A DNA stretch of 64,000 nucleotides, taken from assembly GCA_964016985.1 (NCBI GenBank), contig OZ024825.1, positions 7,067,056 to 7,131,055 on the forward strand, in the 5' to 3' direction. Positions 1-11,199 of the stretch are shown here, in pieces. Position 1 is the stretch's first letter. Every line of letters begins with the position of its first letter. The position numbers and the translations under genes are program-made. The DNA comes from Anodontia alba. Taxonomy: Eukaryota > Mollusca > Bivalvia > Lucinida > Lucinidae. The notes under the pieces are model-generated. The model searched no databases, was not told where the DNA came from, and was given only the letters and a program-made list of their open reading frames with translations.

Positions 1-59
1 NNNNNNNNNNNNNNNNNNNNNNNNNNNNNNNNNNNNNNNNNNNNNNNNNNNNNNNNNNN
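1..59. other. assembly gap (N)
   Basis: Unknown bases. The first readable base is 60. Confidence 0.99.
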
Positions 60-475
60 ATGAGGTGACAAAACAAAACAGCGCTTTCTACGCCAGTACC
101 AGCAAAAAAAGATAATTCAGACAATTGAAGGGGAAATCCAACAGATCGACATTACAACTGTTGCAAGGAGAGGCGGAAACCTCATCTTACGAATCTACAA
201 CCTACAAAAATATATGTTAAGATACCCAGGAAACGCCACAAGTACGGAGTACAGCACTCTCGAGGGAGAAACAGTGCAGACCTAGATTCATTTGTTTTTC
301 GCTTCAACGTAAGCACCGAATGGCTGATGGTGAATACTGTCAGAAAGTGCAGCTGGTATACATTCATTTTTTTCAAATTAAGAGCACTTAATTGATACAC
401 ATGGTAGACATTCCGCAATTTCCGCCACGGGAGACAACATTTGTGACTTCCTGTTTGCTTTTCTGCACACTAAGA
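60..475. other. no gene recognised
   Basis: AT-rich sequence with no coding signal, splice-bounded exon or repeat family that I recognise. Confidence 0.5.
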
Positions 476-597
476 TCCTTCTGAAAAGGTGTCTACTTTA
501 AATAGAAAGCATCTGCTCCCCTCATAATGTCCCAAGGGGAGCAAATGTTGGGAACAAATGCTTTCCTTTTAGAGTTTATCCTTTTTTAGAAGGGATT
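476..597. repeat. PalV foldback element, copy 1
   Basis: The two halves are inverted copies. The left half reads CTTCTGAAAAGG then GCATCTGCTCCCC; the right half reads GGGGAGCAAATG then CCTTTT and AGAAGGGA. Other copies are at about 23190-23272, 34440-34590, 44925-45005 and 48990-49082. It is a small non-coding inverted-repeat element of unknown class. Confidence 0.6.
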
Positions 598-787
598 TTG
601 ACAGAGTTGCCTCACCTAAAAATGTATATACAGTCGAACTTCAATGGCTCGAACATCTTTGGGACCACTGAAATTCGTACGAGATATATCTGGTTCGAGA
701 AACTGAGGGTTAATCATGGCGCCAGGTCAGCAAGCAAATTGCGATACTTTAGGGAAATCATTTCGATCTTCTACACAATAATGATAT

Positions 788-844
788 GTTGAGTGTACTC
801 ACTAGAATTGCTTCGATGAGGCAATTCTAATGAGTACACGCAAC
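788..844. repeat. hairpin inside TigC1
   Basis: Inverted arms of 24 bp (788-811 and 821-844) with two mismatches and a 9-base loop. The arms contain GTACTCACTAGAATTGC, which resembles the central hairpin of PalA and PalD (GTACTCRTTAGAA). Confidence 0.75.
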
Positions 845-1612
845 ATAAATTTCATGATGAACGAAGAAAATTTCTCAAAATATCTTTACTCAACAAAATA
901 ATTTAAGGGGCATATAGTGCAAATTTCCATATATACAAACTTTAGCCGGGTGCATGGGCAAAACCACAGAAGTCATCAAAGTATCGTTGAAAGTTTCTTT
1001 AAAAGGAAGCCCTAAAGGAGTGTTTCCAACAAAAAATTTTAAATCAAAATTTTCATTTTAAAATTCGCAAAAAAGACACTACTTTTTACCCAAACATTTA
1101 AAATAGACATTTTCACGTTAAAAGTGAAGTTTGTGCTCCCAACTGTGAAAACACCATAGAGAAAGCCTTATTTGTTATCAAGAAACGCCCATTTTGCTAG
1201 AGGTACTCTCTACAGATTATTCGTTGTCTATGGGGAATTTTCGAGGCATTTTTAGCCTCTCAAAGGGTTGGATTCTTTTCCTGGCCATATCTGTGTGCCT
1301 TTTACTCGACGGAAGGTTGCGTTTGCATGATTTAGTGTGTGACAGAGTATTGTTTTCATTAAACAAATAATTTTTCCGGTATTATGAAAAAACTTCATTT
1401 TGGGGTAAAAATCGTTATTTTTGTAATTCCCGTTTTTCTTAGAATCGTTTAGTCTACTTTTGTAGCTGAACATGTTGCGAACATGTTGAGCTGATTGAAA
1501 TAGGGCCGAGACTTCAAGTTTTGCCCATGAAATAATTTTAAAACATAAGGGTCGCATTTTAGTGATAATCAAAGGGAAATAAAACTGATGGTCCTTAAAT
1601 TACTTTGTGGAG

Positions 1613-1613
1613 A

Positions 1614-1681
<68 letters not shown>
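1613..1681. repeat. (TA)n(GA)n compound microsatellite
   Basis: About 13 TA units followed by about 21 GA units, within TigC1. Confidence 0.95.
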
Positions 1682-1684
<3 letters not shown>

Positions 1685-1827
1685 ATATCGGAAGAATTTT
1701 GTAGGAACTCACAAATGAGTTCGAGTAAGCCATGGTGAACGAGCCATCGGTGTTTGAGCTACTGAGGTTCGACTGTATTCCCTTTCATATCAAGCCAGAT
1801 TCCTTGTATAGAAAGGAAAGCCGAATA

Positions 1828-2125
1828 TCAGATGTCCAAGAAGAGTCCCAATCACAGAACATAGCCTACCAATGGCGCCAAGTTGAATAACAAATAAACC
1901 ATGACAGATAGCACACATGTCACAAATGGTAAAAAGCAAAGTAACCCACTCCCAATTCCCCATTGAGGTATCAAACTGCTTGAAGACGATCTACCGAACA
2001 TAACAGTAAGACAACGACCAGGCCAAATATGAAAACAATCGCGCAGCAAGTAGCCACAAGGTTACACAAAGAACAAACAACACCAGAGTCGGCGCCTTAG
2101 AACTAGCAGTAGTAAAACTTTCCAC
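1828..2125 (-). repeat. RepW, diverged copy 1
   Basis: Weak match to the RepW family (better copies at 4858-5100, 5895-6255, 16115-16310, 45711-46130). Shared stretches include CCAATCACAGAAC near the start and CGCCTTAGAAC near 2092. Strand is given for the longer open frame in the better copies. Confidence 0.4.
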
Positions 2126-2277
2126 GGGTCAAATCGATTTTACTGGTATCAAATCATCATCCTAGGCTCGAAAGTTGTTCAAAATACAAATTGATTGTTG
2201 GAATTGTTACTCCCATCGTAGTAACTCCCGTTGAACAAAAGGGCTTAACCGAGCACAAATGACGTATTCTTATTTTT

Positions 2278-2309
2278 ATGCCCCCGGCATCGGATGATGC
2301 CGGGGGCAT
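2278..2309. repeat. 14-bp perfect hairpin, ATGCCCCCGGCATC arms
   Basis: Arms 2278-2291 and 2296-2309 with a 4-base loop. It is followed by a stretch rich in ACGT/CGTAC (2328-2395). A related GCCGGGGGTATAATA ends the inserted block at about 61522, and GCGCGGGGATAATA ends RepJ at 31402, so this hairpin is probably a remnant of that family of element ends. Confidence 0.6.
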
Positions 2310-2695
2310 ATAGTTTTTCGGTTTTCCATACGTGCGTACGTGGGGAAGTGCGTACGAATGTACGTCCTTCTGTACGAATGTGTGTACGTACGTGATCCTG
2401 TTAGTCTCAGGTTAAGGCATTTGTACCAGGTATAATTTTGCAGTTTTATAGTCAGGTACCCCACAGCGGGAGCATCCGTGTACTGTGGACATATTTCTAG
2501 TTTAAAAAGGTATCATGTGTATCGGCATCAAAAAGTCATACAGACATATAAGACATACAGGCAACCCTCTTTATACCGACACTCGATAGAACGACAAAAT
2601 TCGTTATCATGACAATTTGAATGTCACGACACCTTCGCTCAAGAGATGACAGTTAATGAGAAAATATGAAAGAATATTGTATTAAAACTTAAAGC

Positions 2696-2766
2696 AACAT
2701 ATGTTTTGGATAATTGTTAGAATCCCCTCACTCAGCCGATTCTAACAAATATCCAAAACATATGTT
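2696..2766. repeat. 71-bp palindrome
   Basis: Arms of about 29 bp (AACATATGTTTTGGATAATT and its inverse) carry GTTAGAATC next to the loop. In architecture it matches the PalD hairpins (arm ending AACATATGTTTT) with a changed tip. Confidence 0.7.
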
Positions 2767-3108
2767 ATATGAGGAAATAAGAATAAAACAAGGTCTTTCT
2801 CACATATCATTCTGTCCATTAAGGAGTCTTTACAGCATCAAATTCATTTTAATGGCAACATCTTTGGAAAAAAATGATGTCGTTGTAACGACGGTTCACT
2901 GTACCTTGGAAATGCCACAAGCACGAAGCACACATTCTTCCCGGGGCACCAAAAGAAGGGGAGATGAGGAACAAGTAATGACGAAACAAATACCACATTT
3001 GAGACCACCGACGCGCAATCAAAGAAAGAAATGCAACGGAGGAACAGCCTTGAAATGGTCAGTTGAAAAACAAACTGGTGGCTTCAACCAGTTTTAGTCG
3101 CGGGAATC

Positions 3109-3362
3109 CATCACGAAAACACGACTATATAATTTTGAGCCCCCTTAAACCCCACTTTTATATAGTAAAACTGGGGTTTACAGGGCTATACATTATTTTT
3201 CTTATTTTGCTAAAAACATAGATTGTGGCTACTTCTAACGGGTACCCACAATCTATGTTTTGAGCAGAAATATGAAAAATATCAGAGATTTTATATCTGA
3301 AATTTTCAGTTTTTGTAAGTGAAATTTTCTATATATATTTAAATAGGCATGTTTTCGTAATG
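3109..3362 (+). mobile_element. PalA1 (hairpin-core MITE-like element)
   Basis: First of 18 PalA copies. Family structure: ends are inverted repeats with consensus CATYACGAAAACRYGCCTAT. An inner inverted repeat follows (TAAACCCCACTTTT / AAAACTGGGGTTTA), then a central hairpin (ACATAGATTGTGGGTACTC... and inverse, tip GCCTCGNCGAGGC), then TCAGAATTTTTATCTGA and GAAAATTTTC. No copy has an open reading frame and no constant target duplication is visible. Orientation is + when CCCCCTTAAACCCC comes first. In this copy one hairpin arm is shortened. Confidence 0.85.
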
Positions 3363-3532
3363 ACCATTTTTCTCAAACATAGTTCTCCAATCTCAATATT
3401 GTTTTTTGTTGGCCGATCTGCTTATACGTTTTGGACATGTAAGTAAGAGCCACAACGTACATTTTATAAGTCAGAAAAACTTACCTTTCAACTTGCATGA
3501 AACGCTGTGCAAATATCACCTTTTTTCTTTTA

Positions 3533-4145
3533 ATGAATACATAATATACTGACGTCAGTTTGTTTTACAATTGTCCATTTTTGGCAGCGGAAAAAAAAAT
3601 TCCAGAAGTTTTCAAATTTAAGTATATTTTGTTTACGCAAGAAGCGGTGTAAATCAGATATGGATCCTGAAATATTTCAAAGAGTTCCTATAAAAATTAC
3701 ATAAACAGTGATTCTGTTCAGTAAACAATATTAAATCTTTAATATCTCAATCCTTTACCCCACAATTCCTCATGACAAACTAAAATCCAGATTGCGGGAT
3801 ATAGTTAACGAAGATTTCTTTCACTCATCCAGTATGTATTATGAATACATAATATACTGGCGTCAGTTTGTTTTACAATTGTCCATTTTTGGCAGCCGAA
3901 AAAAAAAATTCCAGAAGTTTTCAAATTTAAGTAAATTTTGTTTACGCAAGAAGCGGTGTAAATCAGATATGGATCCTGAAATATTTCAAAGAGTTCCTAT
4001 AAAAATTACATAAACAGTCATTCTGTTCAGTAAACAATATTAAATCTTTGATATCTCAATCATTTACACCACAATTCCTCATGACAAACTAAAATCCAGA
4101 TTGCGGGATATAATTAACGAAGATTTCTTTCACTCATCCAGTATG
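3533..4145 (+). repeat. tandem duplication of about 309 bp inside a Penelope-like fragment
   Basis: 3533-3836 and 3841-4145 are nearly identical; both contain GGATCCTGAAATATTTC and end in CTCATCCAGTATG. They differ by single-base changes and one A-run indel. Most of each unit is reverse-transcriptase-derived sequence, so the duplication arose after the element landed. Confidence 0.85.
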
Positions 4146-4840
4146 TTGTCCTTGGCTATGCAGACGCATACTCTCTTTAGGGCCACTCTGATGCACCACA
4201 AAGTACTATGATGCAGAGGTTGTAAATATGCTGGAATGTCTAACCGACAATATCTGTGTGGCATTTTAACAAACAATCGGCATTCCTATGGAAACTGTAA
4301 GCTCCATTGCTTGATTCGTTATAACGCTCGTATGAGACATTTATACATGGATTCATGAAAGAGGCCAAAACGTATTGCTCAACAATTCAATATTACCTAC
4401 AGGTACACAGATGGTGTTTTCTCTCTGATTAATTAAAAGCTTTCAGAGTACCTCGAAGGTCTCTACCAACATAAACTTGAAATCAAAGAAATATCTGAGA
4501 CGATAACCTCTTCCTCATACCTGGATTTATACCTTTATATCAAATGAAAAGCTCACTACTAGGCTTTACGATAAACGGGATGACTTCAACTTTCCCATAT
4601 TTTTTTTTTCTGTGTAGCGATATTCCTTCTGCAGTAGTATACGGTGTTAACATTTCACAGTTAATCCTATATGCTAGAGCCTGCTCTGAGTATCAGGACC
4701 TTATGGAACGAGGAAAATTGCTCACTACAATACTGTTGACTCGGGTATATCAAAGAACTAAACTGGTGTCAACACTAAAGACAACATGGCCTTATCAGTC
4801 CCTACAATGTGGTTGTTTCCAGACTTGTGTCCGATGTTTT
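3640..4840 (+). pseudogene. Penelope-like element reverse transcriptase, decayed copy 1
   Basis: Broken reverse-transcriptase reading frame in all three + frames, recognised by comparison with the better copy at 25600-27130. In order: MDPEIFQRVP (like MWILKNSKELL), TIPHDKLKSRL with DIINEDFFH, the polymerase box decayed to YTDG at 4404-4415, YLDLYLYI, TRLYDKRDDFN (read across frames), SAVVYGVNISQLILYARAC and YQDLMERGKLLTT at about 4630-4735. Known for the family: the polymerase copies element RNA into DNA at the insertion site. Here the catalytic motif, frame and 5' half are lost and a 309-bp segment is duplicated. It ends where RepW copy 2 begins. An unusual non-LTR element is possible instead of Penelope-like. 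Confidence 0.7.
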
Positions 4841-4857
4841 GCCACAGCCAACCCATA

Positions 4858-5100
4858 AACAGAAAACACAAGAACAAAATAACACAAGGTAAGACATAAA
4901 ACACATCGCCTCGTAGAATAAACCACAAAGCAACAAAAAGTAAGAATAACACCGGGACCATCGCCATAGAATGATCAGTAAAGTAAACCACCGGTGGGTT
5001 TAAAGCACTTTTACAGCTAGCCATCTTCACCCTGGGTCCCGATGCTACTCTTAATACAGAAAGACATAAAAATGCGGTTCGCATAAAGGCTCCAAACTCA
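4858..5100 (-). repeat. RepW copy 2
   Basis: Matches RepW from ACACAAGGTAAGACATAAAA to GCATAAAGGCTCCAAACTCA. The - strand is open for about 100 codons and very hydrophobic. It abuts the Penelope-like fragment directly, so the two may have moved or recombined together. Confidence 0.65.
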
Positions 5101-5180
5101 ATCTATGCATCAAAGCGAAAACATTAAAATCAAATTAATCACAATGATAAACAGAGACGAGTACTCATGGCAATTCTACT

Positions 5181-5459
5181 CATCACGAAAACTTGCCTAT
5201 ATAATTTTGACCCCCTTAAACCCCACTTTGATGTAGTAAAACTGGGGTTTACAGGGGTATACATTATTTTTCTTACTTCAGCTCAAAACATAGATTGTAG
5301 GTACTCGTTAGAACCGCCTTGTCAAGGCGGTTCTAACGAGTACCCACAATCTATGTTTTGGGCAGAAATATGAAAAAATGTCAGAGATTTTTATCTGAAA
5401 ATTTTCATTTTTTGGTGGTAAAATTGTCAGTATATTTGAATAGGCATGTTTTCATAATG
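5181..5459 (+). mobile_element. PalA2
   Basis: Complete copy. Central hairpin with tip GCCTTGTCAAGGC; terminal repeats CATCACGAAAACTTGCCTAT and GGCATGTTTTCATAATG. Confidence 0.9.
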
Positions 5460-5641
5460 GTATGCCAGAATAAATGAAAACCAATAGTTGAACCACGGCG
5501 GGCCAAGCCAAATACATATCGTCAAGCCCCAACCCATGTCTGTCTGTTTTAACATTCTTAATTTTGTCCTAGTGTATATCGACTTTATGATTTCCGCAAT
5601 ATGATTTTAGTATGCTGGCCTCAGATTCATTATGTCCATGA

Positions 5642-5885
5642 CATTACGAAAACATGCCTATTCAAATATACTGAAACGTTTACCACCAAAAAACGAAAAT
5701 TTTCAGATAAAAAATTCTGATTTGTTTTTCATATTTCTGCTCAAAACATAAATTTAGGGTACTCGTTAGAACCGCCTGGCAGAGCAGAAATAAGGAAAAT
5801 AATGTATACCCCTGTAAACCCCAGTTTTACTATATAAAAGTGGGGTTTAAGGGGGTCAAAATTATATAGGTATGTTTTCGTGATG
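5642..5885 (-). mobile_element. PalA3, hairpin half-deleted
   Basis: Inverted relative to PalA2 and only 182 bp from it. The first hairpin arm is present (GTACTCGTTAGAACCGCC); most of the second arm is missing, which leaves the element unable to form the central hairpin. Confidence 0.9.
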
Positions 5886-5894
5886 AGTACTCAA

Positions 5895-6255
5895 AAAATG
5901 TAAGAGAAAAGTCCAGGGAGTGCCACAATCACTAACCGCAGCCCTTCCCAGACCCCAAGAGGTAGAGGAAACTGACAAATCCAAAGAAGCACAAATCGAA
6001 CAAACGTACGAAAAGCACTAAGATTAGCTCTCTCTTCCCCAAGCGAGGTAATCGCAATACTAAAAGGACTGAAAAACACTAGAACAAAAAGACACACGGA
6101 AAGACATACAACAAATCGCCTCGTAGAATAAACCACAAAGCGACAAAGAGTAAGGACCACCGCCTTAGAACGGTCAGTTGAGTAAACCACCAGGGGGCGG
6201 GGGTTGAGGGGGGGAGGTTTAAAGCACTTTTACAGCTAGCCAACTTCGCCGATTC
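5895..6255 (-). repeat. RepW copy 3
   Basis: Starts GTAAGAGAAAAGTCCAGGGA 10 bp after PalA3 and ends in the AGCTAGCCAACTTC block. The - strand is open for about 99 codons. A 40-bp fragment in opposite orientation lies at 6925-6966 within the satellite. Confidence 0.7.
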
Positions 6256-6429
6256 TTAAATAAAAACCATTGAACATCCATGCATATAACGAACTGGATA
6301 TGGATATGGTTTGTGTTCGATGTGCATGTGCGAGGGAAACAGCTTAGTACAATATATACAATATATATACAATTTGCGGTCAATGCACGAAGTGCTCATG
6401 GTGAGCTCTTGCGTTTGGCGTCAACAATT

Positions 6430-7239
6430 TACTTCAAATGACATCTCCTCCTACACCCATGTGCCAACTGACTCGAAACTTCGTAAGATGTATCAGGGCG
6501 ACCTGTAGATCAAAAAAGCTAAAATCGATCAGATCGGAAATCCTAGATGACCGCCACAACCATCATCTTGAAAATGTGTTTCGAACTTCTTCTCCTGAAC
6601 AGAAAGGCCAATTGAGTGGAAACTTAATAAGAAGTTTCGGGGCGACTTAATAAGTATCGGGGCGACTTGTAGATTAAAACTAGCTAGAATCCCTCCGATC
6701 GGAAATCCGTTTTGTAAATCTATTTTGATTTTTTTCTTCTTAACAGAAAGACCAATTAACTTCAAAATTAGTGGTAAGTATCGGGATAACTTGTCGATCA
6801 AACTAGCTAAAATCGTTCCGATTGGAAATCCAAGATGGCCGCCACTGTGGCCCTCTTGAAAATTTATTCTACACTTCTATGTCCTGAACTGAAAGGCCAG
6901 CTGACTCACGCGGCTGCAGTTTGAGATTGTGGCACTCCCTGGACTTTTCTCTTACCTTTTTTGATAGGAGGGGTGGCGGTCCTTTTGAAACTATTTTTGA
7001 ACTTCTCCTGTCCTGAACTCAACTCCAAATGACCCGAAACTTGATAGGAGGTGGCTTGTAGATCAAAACTTCCTAAAATCTTTCTGATCTGCAATCTAAG
7101 ATGGCCGCCAAGGCCGCACTTTCAAAAAGCTATTTTTTAACTTCTTCTCCTCAACAGAAAGGCTCTTTGACTGGAAACTTTATAGGGTATATAGGGCTTA
7201 CCAAAAGTCGAGTCAATTCGCTATTCTGTTCAGGACAAG

Positions 7240-7273
<34 letters not shown>

Positions 7274-8290
7274 CGATATTCGGGTGACCATGGCGGCCAT
7301 CTGGGATTTCCAATCATCGCGGCCATCTTGGATTTCCAATCGAAACGAATTAAGCTATTTTTGATTTACAAGTCACCCGAGTATTGGGTTGACCTCTAGA
7401 TCAAATATAGCTTAACTCGATCGAAAATCAAATAGCCACCATGGCCGCCATTTTGAAAGTCTGCTTGAATTTCTTCTTCTGAACAGAAAGTCGAATTGAC
7501 TCGAATCTTGGTAGGAAATAGCAGAGTGACTTGTAAATCAAAATAGCTAAAATCTTTTCAATCAGAAATCCAAAATGCCCGCTATTTTAAAAATCATTTT
7601 TAACTTCTCCTAAACAGAAAGATCAAGTGACTCGAAACTTAGTAGTAAGCATCGAGGAGACCTGTAGATCATAGCTGGCAAACATCATTCCGCGTCATGA
7701 CCATCATTTTAAAAATCTATTTTGAAGTTCCTCTGAACCGAAAGGCCAATTTACTCGAAATTTAATACGAAGTAATGGTATGATTGTAGATCAAAAATAG
7801 CTAACATCATTTCGTTTGGAAACCCAACATGGACGCCACCGCCGCCATTTTAAAAATGTATTTGGAACTTTTTTTCTCCTGAACGGAAAGGCCAATTGAC
7901 AAGAAACTTGGCAGGAAATATCAACGTAACGTCGATATAAAATAGCAAAGATAGTTTAGATCGAAAATCAAAGACATGGTCGCCATCTTGAAAATCTATT
8001 TTAAACTTCTTCTCCTGAACCAAAATGCCAATTGACTGGAAACTTGTAGGAAGTATCGGTGTGACCTTTAGATTAACACAGCTAAAATCATTTCGGTCAG
8101 AAATCCAAGATGGCTGTTATCTTGCAATTCTGTTTTAAAAACCTTCTGAATTTAAAGGCTAATTGACTGGAAACTTGATAGGAAGTGACGGGATGATTTA
8201 TAAAGCAAAATAACTAAGAGCGTTCCAATCATAAATTTAAGATGGTTGTCACAGCTGCTATCTTAACAATATAAGTTGAACTTCTTCGGG
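6430..8290. repeat. tandem satellite, unit about 140 bp, about 13 diverged units
   Basis: Each unit carries an ATGGCCGCCATTTTGAAAAT-type block, then TTCTCCTGAACAGAAAGGCC, ACTCGAAACTTGGTAGGAAG and GATCAAAATAGCTAAAATC. Anchors fall at about 6549, 6838, 6975, 7101, 7293, 7435, 7578, 7695, 7832, 7977, 8111 and 8241. Short open frames (for example 7101-7364) are by-products of the repeat and show no protein-like conservation between units. Confidence 0.85.
7243..7273. repeat. poly-A tract
   Basis: Run of about 31 A inside one satellite unit, interrupting the tandem order. It could be the scar of a retroposed sequence, but no gene body precedes it. Confidence 0.9.
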
Positions 8291-8654
8291 AGGCAAGCGT
8301 TTAATATGCAAATTATGTTGATATTTTATCATAAAGGATACACGTGCAAAATCAGGCATGTCAGCCGGAAGATTATTCTTTATGTACTCATCTCTGTATA
8401 CATTGTTATTTATCTTGAACACGGGCTGCACAGGGCATTTGCATGTGTCTTATAGAGCTTTATGTAGTACATGAACATCTATTTATTGTACGCAAGTATA
8501 TGTCACATATTTTATGGCTTACTTGAGCACAAGTCTGTCTGTCCGAACACTTAGGGTAAAGTCGGTATTCGCGCAGTGTGATCAGGGTATTTCATATCCG
8601 CTTACAGGATTAATGCATACTGTAGACTATATCAGTGAACAGAGAATAAAAAGG
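8291..8654. other. no gene recognised
   Basis: Single-copy-looking AT-rich sequence with one 75-codon open frame from 8514 without a recognised domain or splice context. Confidence 0.4.
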
Positions 8655-8865
8655 AAGGCAATGATCAGGAATCGATACAATTACCTAACACCTTCTTTTC
8701 AAAGACACCAAAGGGAAAGAAGGACGCACGATCGGGACTAAATACAATTACCTAACATCTTCCGCTCCAAGACACCAAAGGGAAAGAAGGACGCATGATC
8801 GGGAATAAATACAATTACACAACACCTTTCGTTACAAGACACCAAAGGGAAAGAAGACTCTGATG
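8655..8865. repeat. three tandem units of about 67 bp
   Basis: Units start near 8662, 8729 and 8797 and share GATCGGGAWTAAATACAATT, CCTAACACCTT and GACACCAAAGGGAAAGAAGG. Confidence 0.85.
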
Positions 8866-9189
8866 AAACTACATGGAATTCGCAGGCTGATCCGAGAGTG
8901 CGCTGGACACATATGTCGCCAGGTATTTTTTCTCATATTGCTGCCAATGATCGCGCGCATGCGCATGTCGGAGTGTGTTAACGTCGCTCAAATAAATGCA
9001 TTGAAATTATTACAATCCTGTTTATGTTTTTCTTGTATGCTGGATTCAAATCGCCATTGACCCGTTTCCTTTGTTTCGTTATAGTGTTTGTGTGTAATTT
9101 ACTGTGACGTTTCAGTGACGGAGTGAGGGATCCCTCTGCGGATCGAGCATATGCTTTTAATGTGGGAATGCATAGGTCTAGATAAGGGA

Positions 9190-9357
9190 GGGCATCTGGT
9201 AAATATTTTTCTTCTTTCTCCACGAAAGTATATGTTGTGGGTACTCATTAGAAGCGAGGCGCTTCTAATGAGTACCCACAACATATGTTTTCGTGGAGAA
9301 ATAAGAAAAAAATCAATACTTTTTGATTGAAAAAAAAACACCTTAACTAGTGCTATG
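9190..9357 (+). mobile_element. PalD1 (hairpin-core element)
   Basis: Central hairpin of about 70 bp with arms TTTCTCCACGAAAGTATATG... and inverse, containing GTGGGTACTCATTAGAAGCG, tip GAGGC. Flanked by GGTAAATATTTTTCTTC on the left and AAATCAATACTTTTTGATTG on the right. Other PalD copies are at 29098, 37275, 41975, 57998/58186 and 62876. Confidence 0.8.
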
Positions 9358-9810
9358 GGAATGTATAGGAGTTTTGGGCTGCATCGGAGTTGGTTGCACG
9401 CAAGTTAAGCTGATTTAGACACCTAGTGATTACTTTGCTGGCAATCGAGAGCGGTCCTTCTGTTGCAGTTATGCTTTGGAGTAGGTTTCTTATGTGTAGG
9501 CTTCTTATGTGGCAGTAGGTTTCTTATGTGGCGTTTGTTTTGTCATCGTTTGCGGTTCTTTTGCGGGTCTCTACTTCTTTTTGGTGCTTCGTGATTATGG
9601 CAGATCCCGAGTGTCTTCACTTGTACATGTATTCTTTTTATCTCCGTATGCACGATAATCTTGTTTTATGTTGTTGCTTTTTTTTTCTTAGTTTTTTTTC
9701 TAAATGTTCCAGTGACTAGAATAATGGTTAAACTGTTCATTTGTTTGTTTGTTTTTTGTTTGTTTTTTGTTTTTTTGTTTTTTTTTTTTTACTTTAGGGC
9801 AGTTGACAAG
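9358..9810. other. T/G-rich stretch, no gene recognised
   Basis: Contains T-rich runs broken by G (9675-9790, TTTGTTTGTTTG pattern). The open frames here are phenylalanine/valine/cysteine rich only because of that bias. Confidence 0.5.
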
Positions 9811-9885
9811 ATGTTTGTGCGTCGCCCTGGCGAGCCGCGTTTATAGGAGTTATGCTAATCACACATCAAATACGGACATTATACC
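9811..9885 (+). repeat. RepO copy 1
   Basis: CCCTGGCGAGCCGCGTTTAT then GGAGTTATGCTAATCACACA matches, inverted, 13635-13705 (CACATCAAATACGGA shared). Flanking sequence differs. Confidence 0.65.
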
Positions 9886-10471
9886 GCACCCAGCCTAAGC
9901 GTGTTACTGCCACTCCTCGTCTAGTGATCTGCCACAGTCAAAATGTTAAAAACTCACAGAATAATAGTAACTGTCAAGGCACAACGTCTGTGGAACTTAC
10001 CATTTGTATACGTGTCAGAGGTGAATTTGACAGTTCGAAGTGAACCAAAACTCGGAAAGTAACTCGAGTTATTTAAGTTAGTCCAATGAATCTTGACAGA
10101 TATAATGAATTGCGGTATAAGCTTTATAAATGTACATGCAATTGTTGAAGCTAAACGATCCGCTTGCCTTTTGAAAAAGCTAATACTTGTGATTTTCATA
10201 CTGAACTACGGTTACACGACGGTATCACAAAACAGTTTATGTTGTGTACATGTATATCGCTTAGACCACCTTAACTTGAAGATAGGTTTTAATCTTCCCT
10301 ATCATGTCAACGTAACTGATTATATTAAATTTTGTTCATTATTATTTTGCTGATAAGAAGTGTTACATGTAAAAAGACACATTGTAATAGGATACATTTT
10401 AACACTTTGATTACTTTAGTAGACAACATGCTGAAAGATTTTTTTATCATTATTTTCCCCAGTAAATCGAG

Positions 10472-10583
10472 TTTGACATTTCATGCAAATTGTCTAAAAG
10501 AAACAAATCCCAGAACGTAGGGTATGATATTTTATGCAAATGGTCTCCAAGGGAGGCGGTTTGCATTGAATGTCAAACTCTTT
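10472..10583. repeat. PalU foldback, copy 1
   Basis: Ends are inverted: GAGTTTGACATTTCATGCAA on the left and TTGCATTGAATGTCAAACTC on the right. Partial relatives: 45255-45325 and 59275-59300 (GGCTTTGACATTTCGTGC). Confidence 0.65.
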
Positions 10584-10944
10584 TTTCTTGGAAAAAAGCT
10601 GTCAGTTTTTTAGTTTAGCTTAGAGACTGGTAAAATTAATCATGATCTTTTAAGGATAATTCATTATATATTTAGGACTATGAATATTGGTATGTCCACA
10701 TCGTGAAACAGGATGCAAAATAACGAAAAAGGTATAATTCTTTTTATATCGCTATAATACTTCAATTATTCAACCTTGTGTTCTGACAACTACACTTGAT
10801 ACATTTGATTGTTATTACTAGTTTTGGTAATGTATTTTTCTGATTACTTCTGAATTAATAATAATAATAATAATTTATTTTTTACTGCAAATTTTAATTT
10901 CGTTATAGAATAAAAACAGAGGTTTTCATTTGATACGTGTATCT

Positions 10945-11199
10945 TCATAAGGAAAACACCTATATAATTTTGAACCCTTAAACCCCACTTTTATATAATA
11001 AAACTGGGGTTTACAGGGATATACATTATTTTGTTTATTTTGCTAATACAAAGATTGTGGGTACTCGTTAGAACCGCCTCGCCGATCTACGTTCTGAGTA
11101 GAAATCTGAAGAATATCAGAATTTTTCATCTGAAAAGTTTCAATTTTTTTTTTGCTGGTGAAATTTTCTGTTTATTTGAATAGGCATGTTTTCGAATGG
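10945..11199 (+). mobile_element. PalA4, hairpin half-deleted
   Basis: Carries the inner ACCCTTAAACCCCACTTTTA repeat and GATTGTGGGTACTCGTTAGA arm. The second arm is replaced by GCCGATCTACGTTCTGAGTA, so the hairpin is lost. Confidence 0.85.

Larger units (their letters stand above)
631..1775 (+). mobile_element. TigC1: pogo/Tigger-like non-autonomous DNA transposon, full length
   Basis: The left end CAGTCGAACTTCAATGGCTC is repeated inverted at the right end (GAGGTTCGACTG). Both ends are flanked by TA (629-630 and 1776-1777), which is the target site of the Tc1/mariner-pogo superfamily. Length is 1145 bp and no transposase is readable, so it is a deletion derivative. It holds an internal hairpin (788-844) and a TA/GA microsatellite (1613-1681). 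Relatives are at 18832-19888 and 24222-24545. Confidence 0.75.

Noticed and set aside
2278..2309. Rho-independent terminator
   Set aside because: The GC-rich hairpin followed by T-rich sequence fits by shape only; the genome is eukaryotic and similar ends occur in mobile repeats.
7101..7364. Possible short gene starting MAAKAALSK
   Set aside because: It lies within the 140-bp satellite; the ATGGCCGCC word recurs in most units in different frames.
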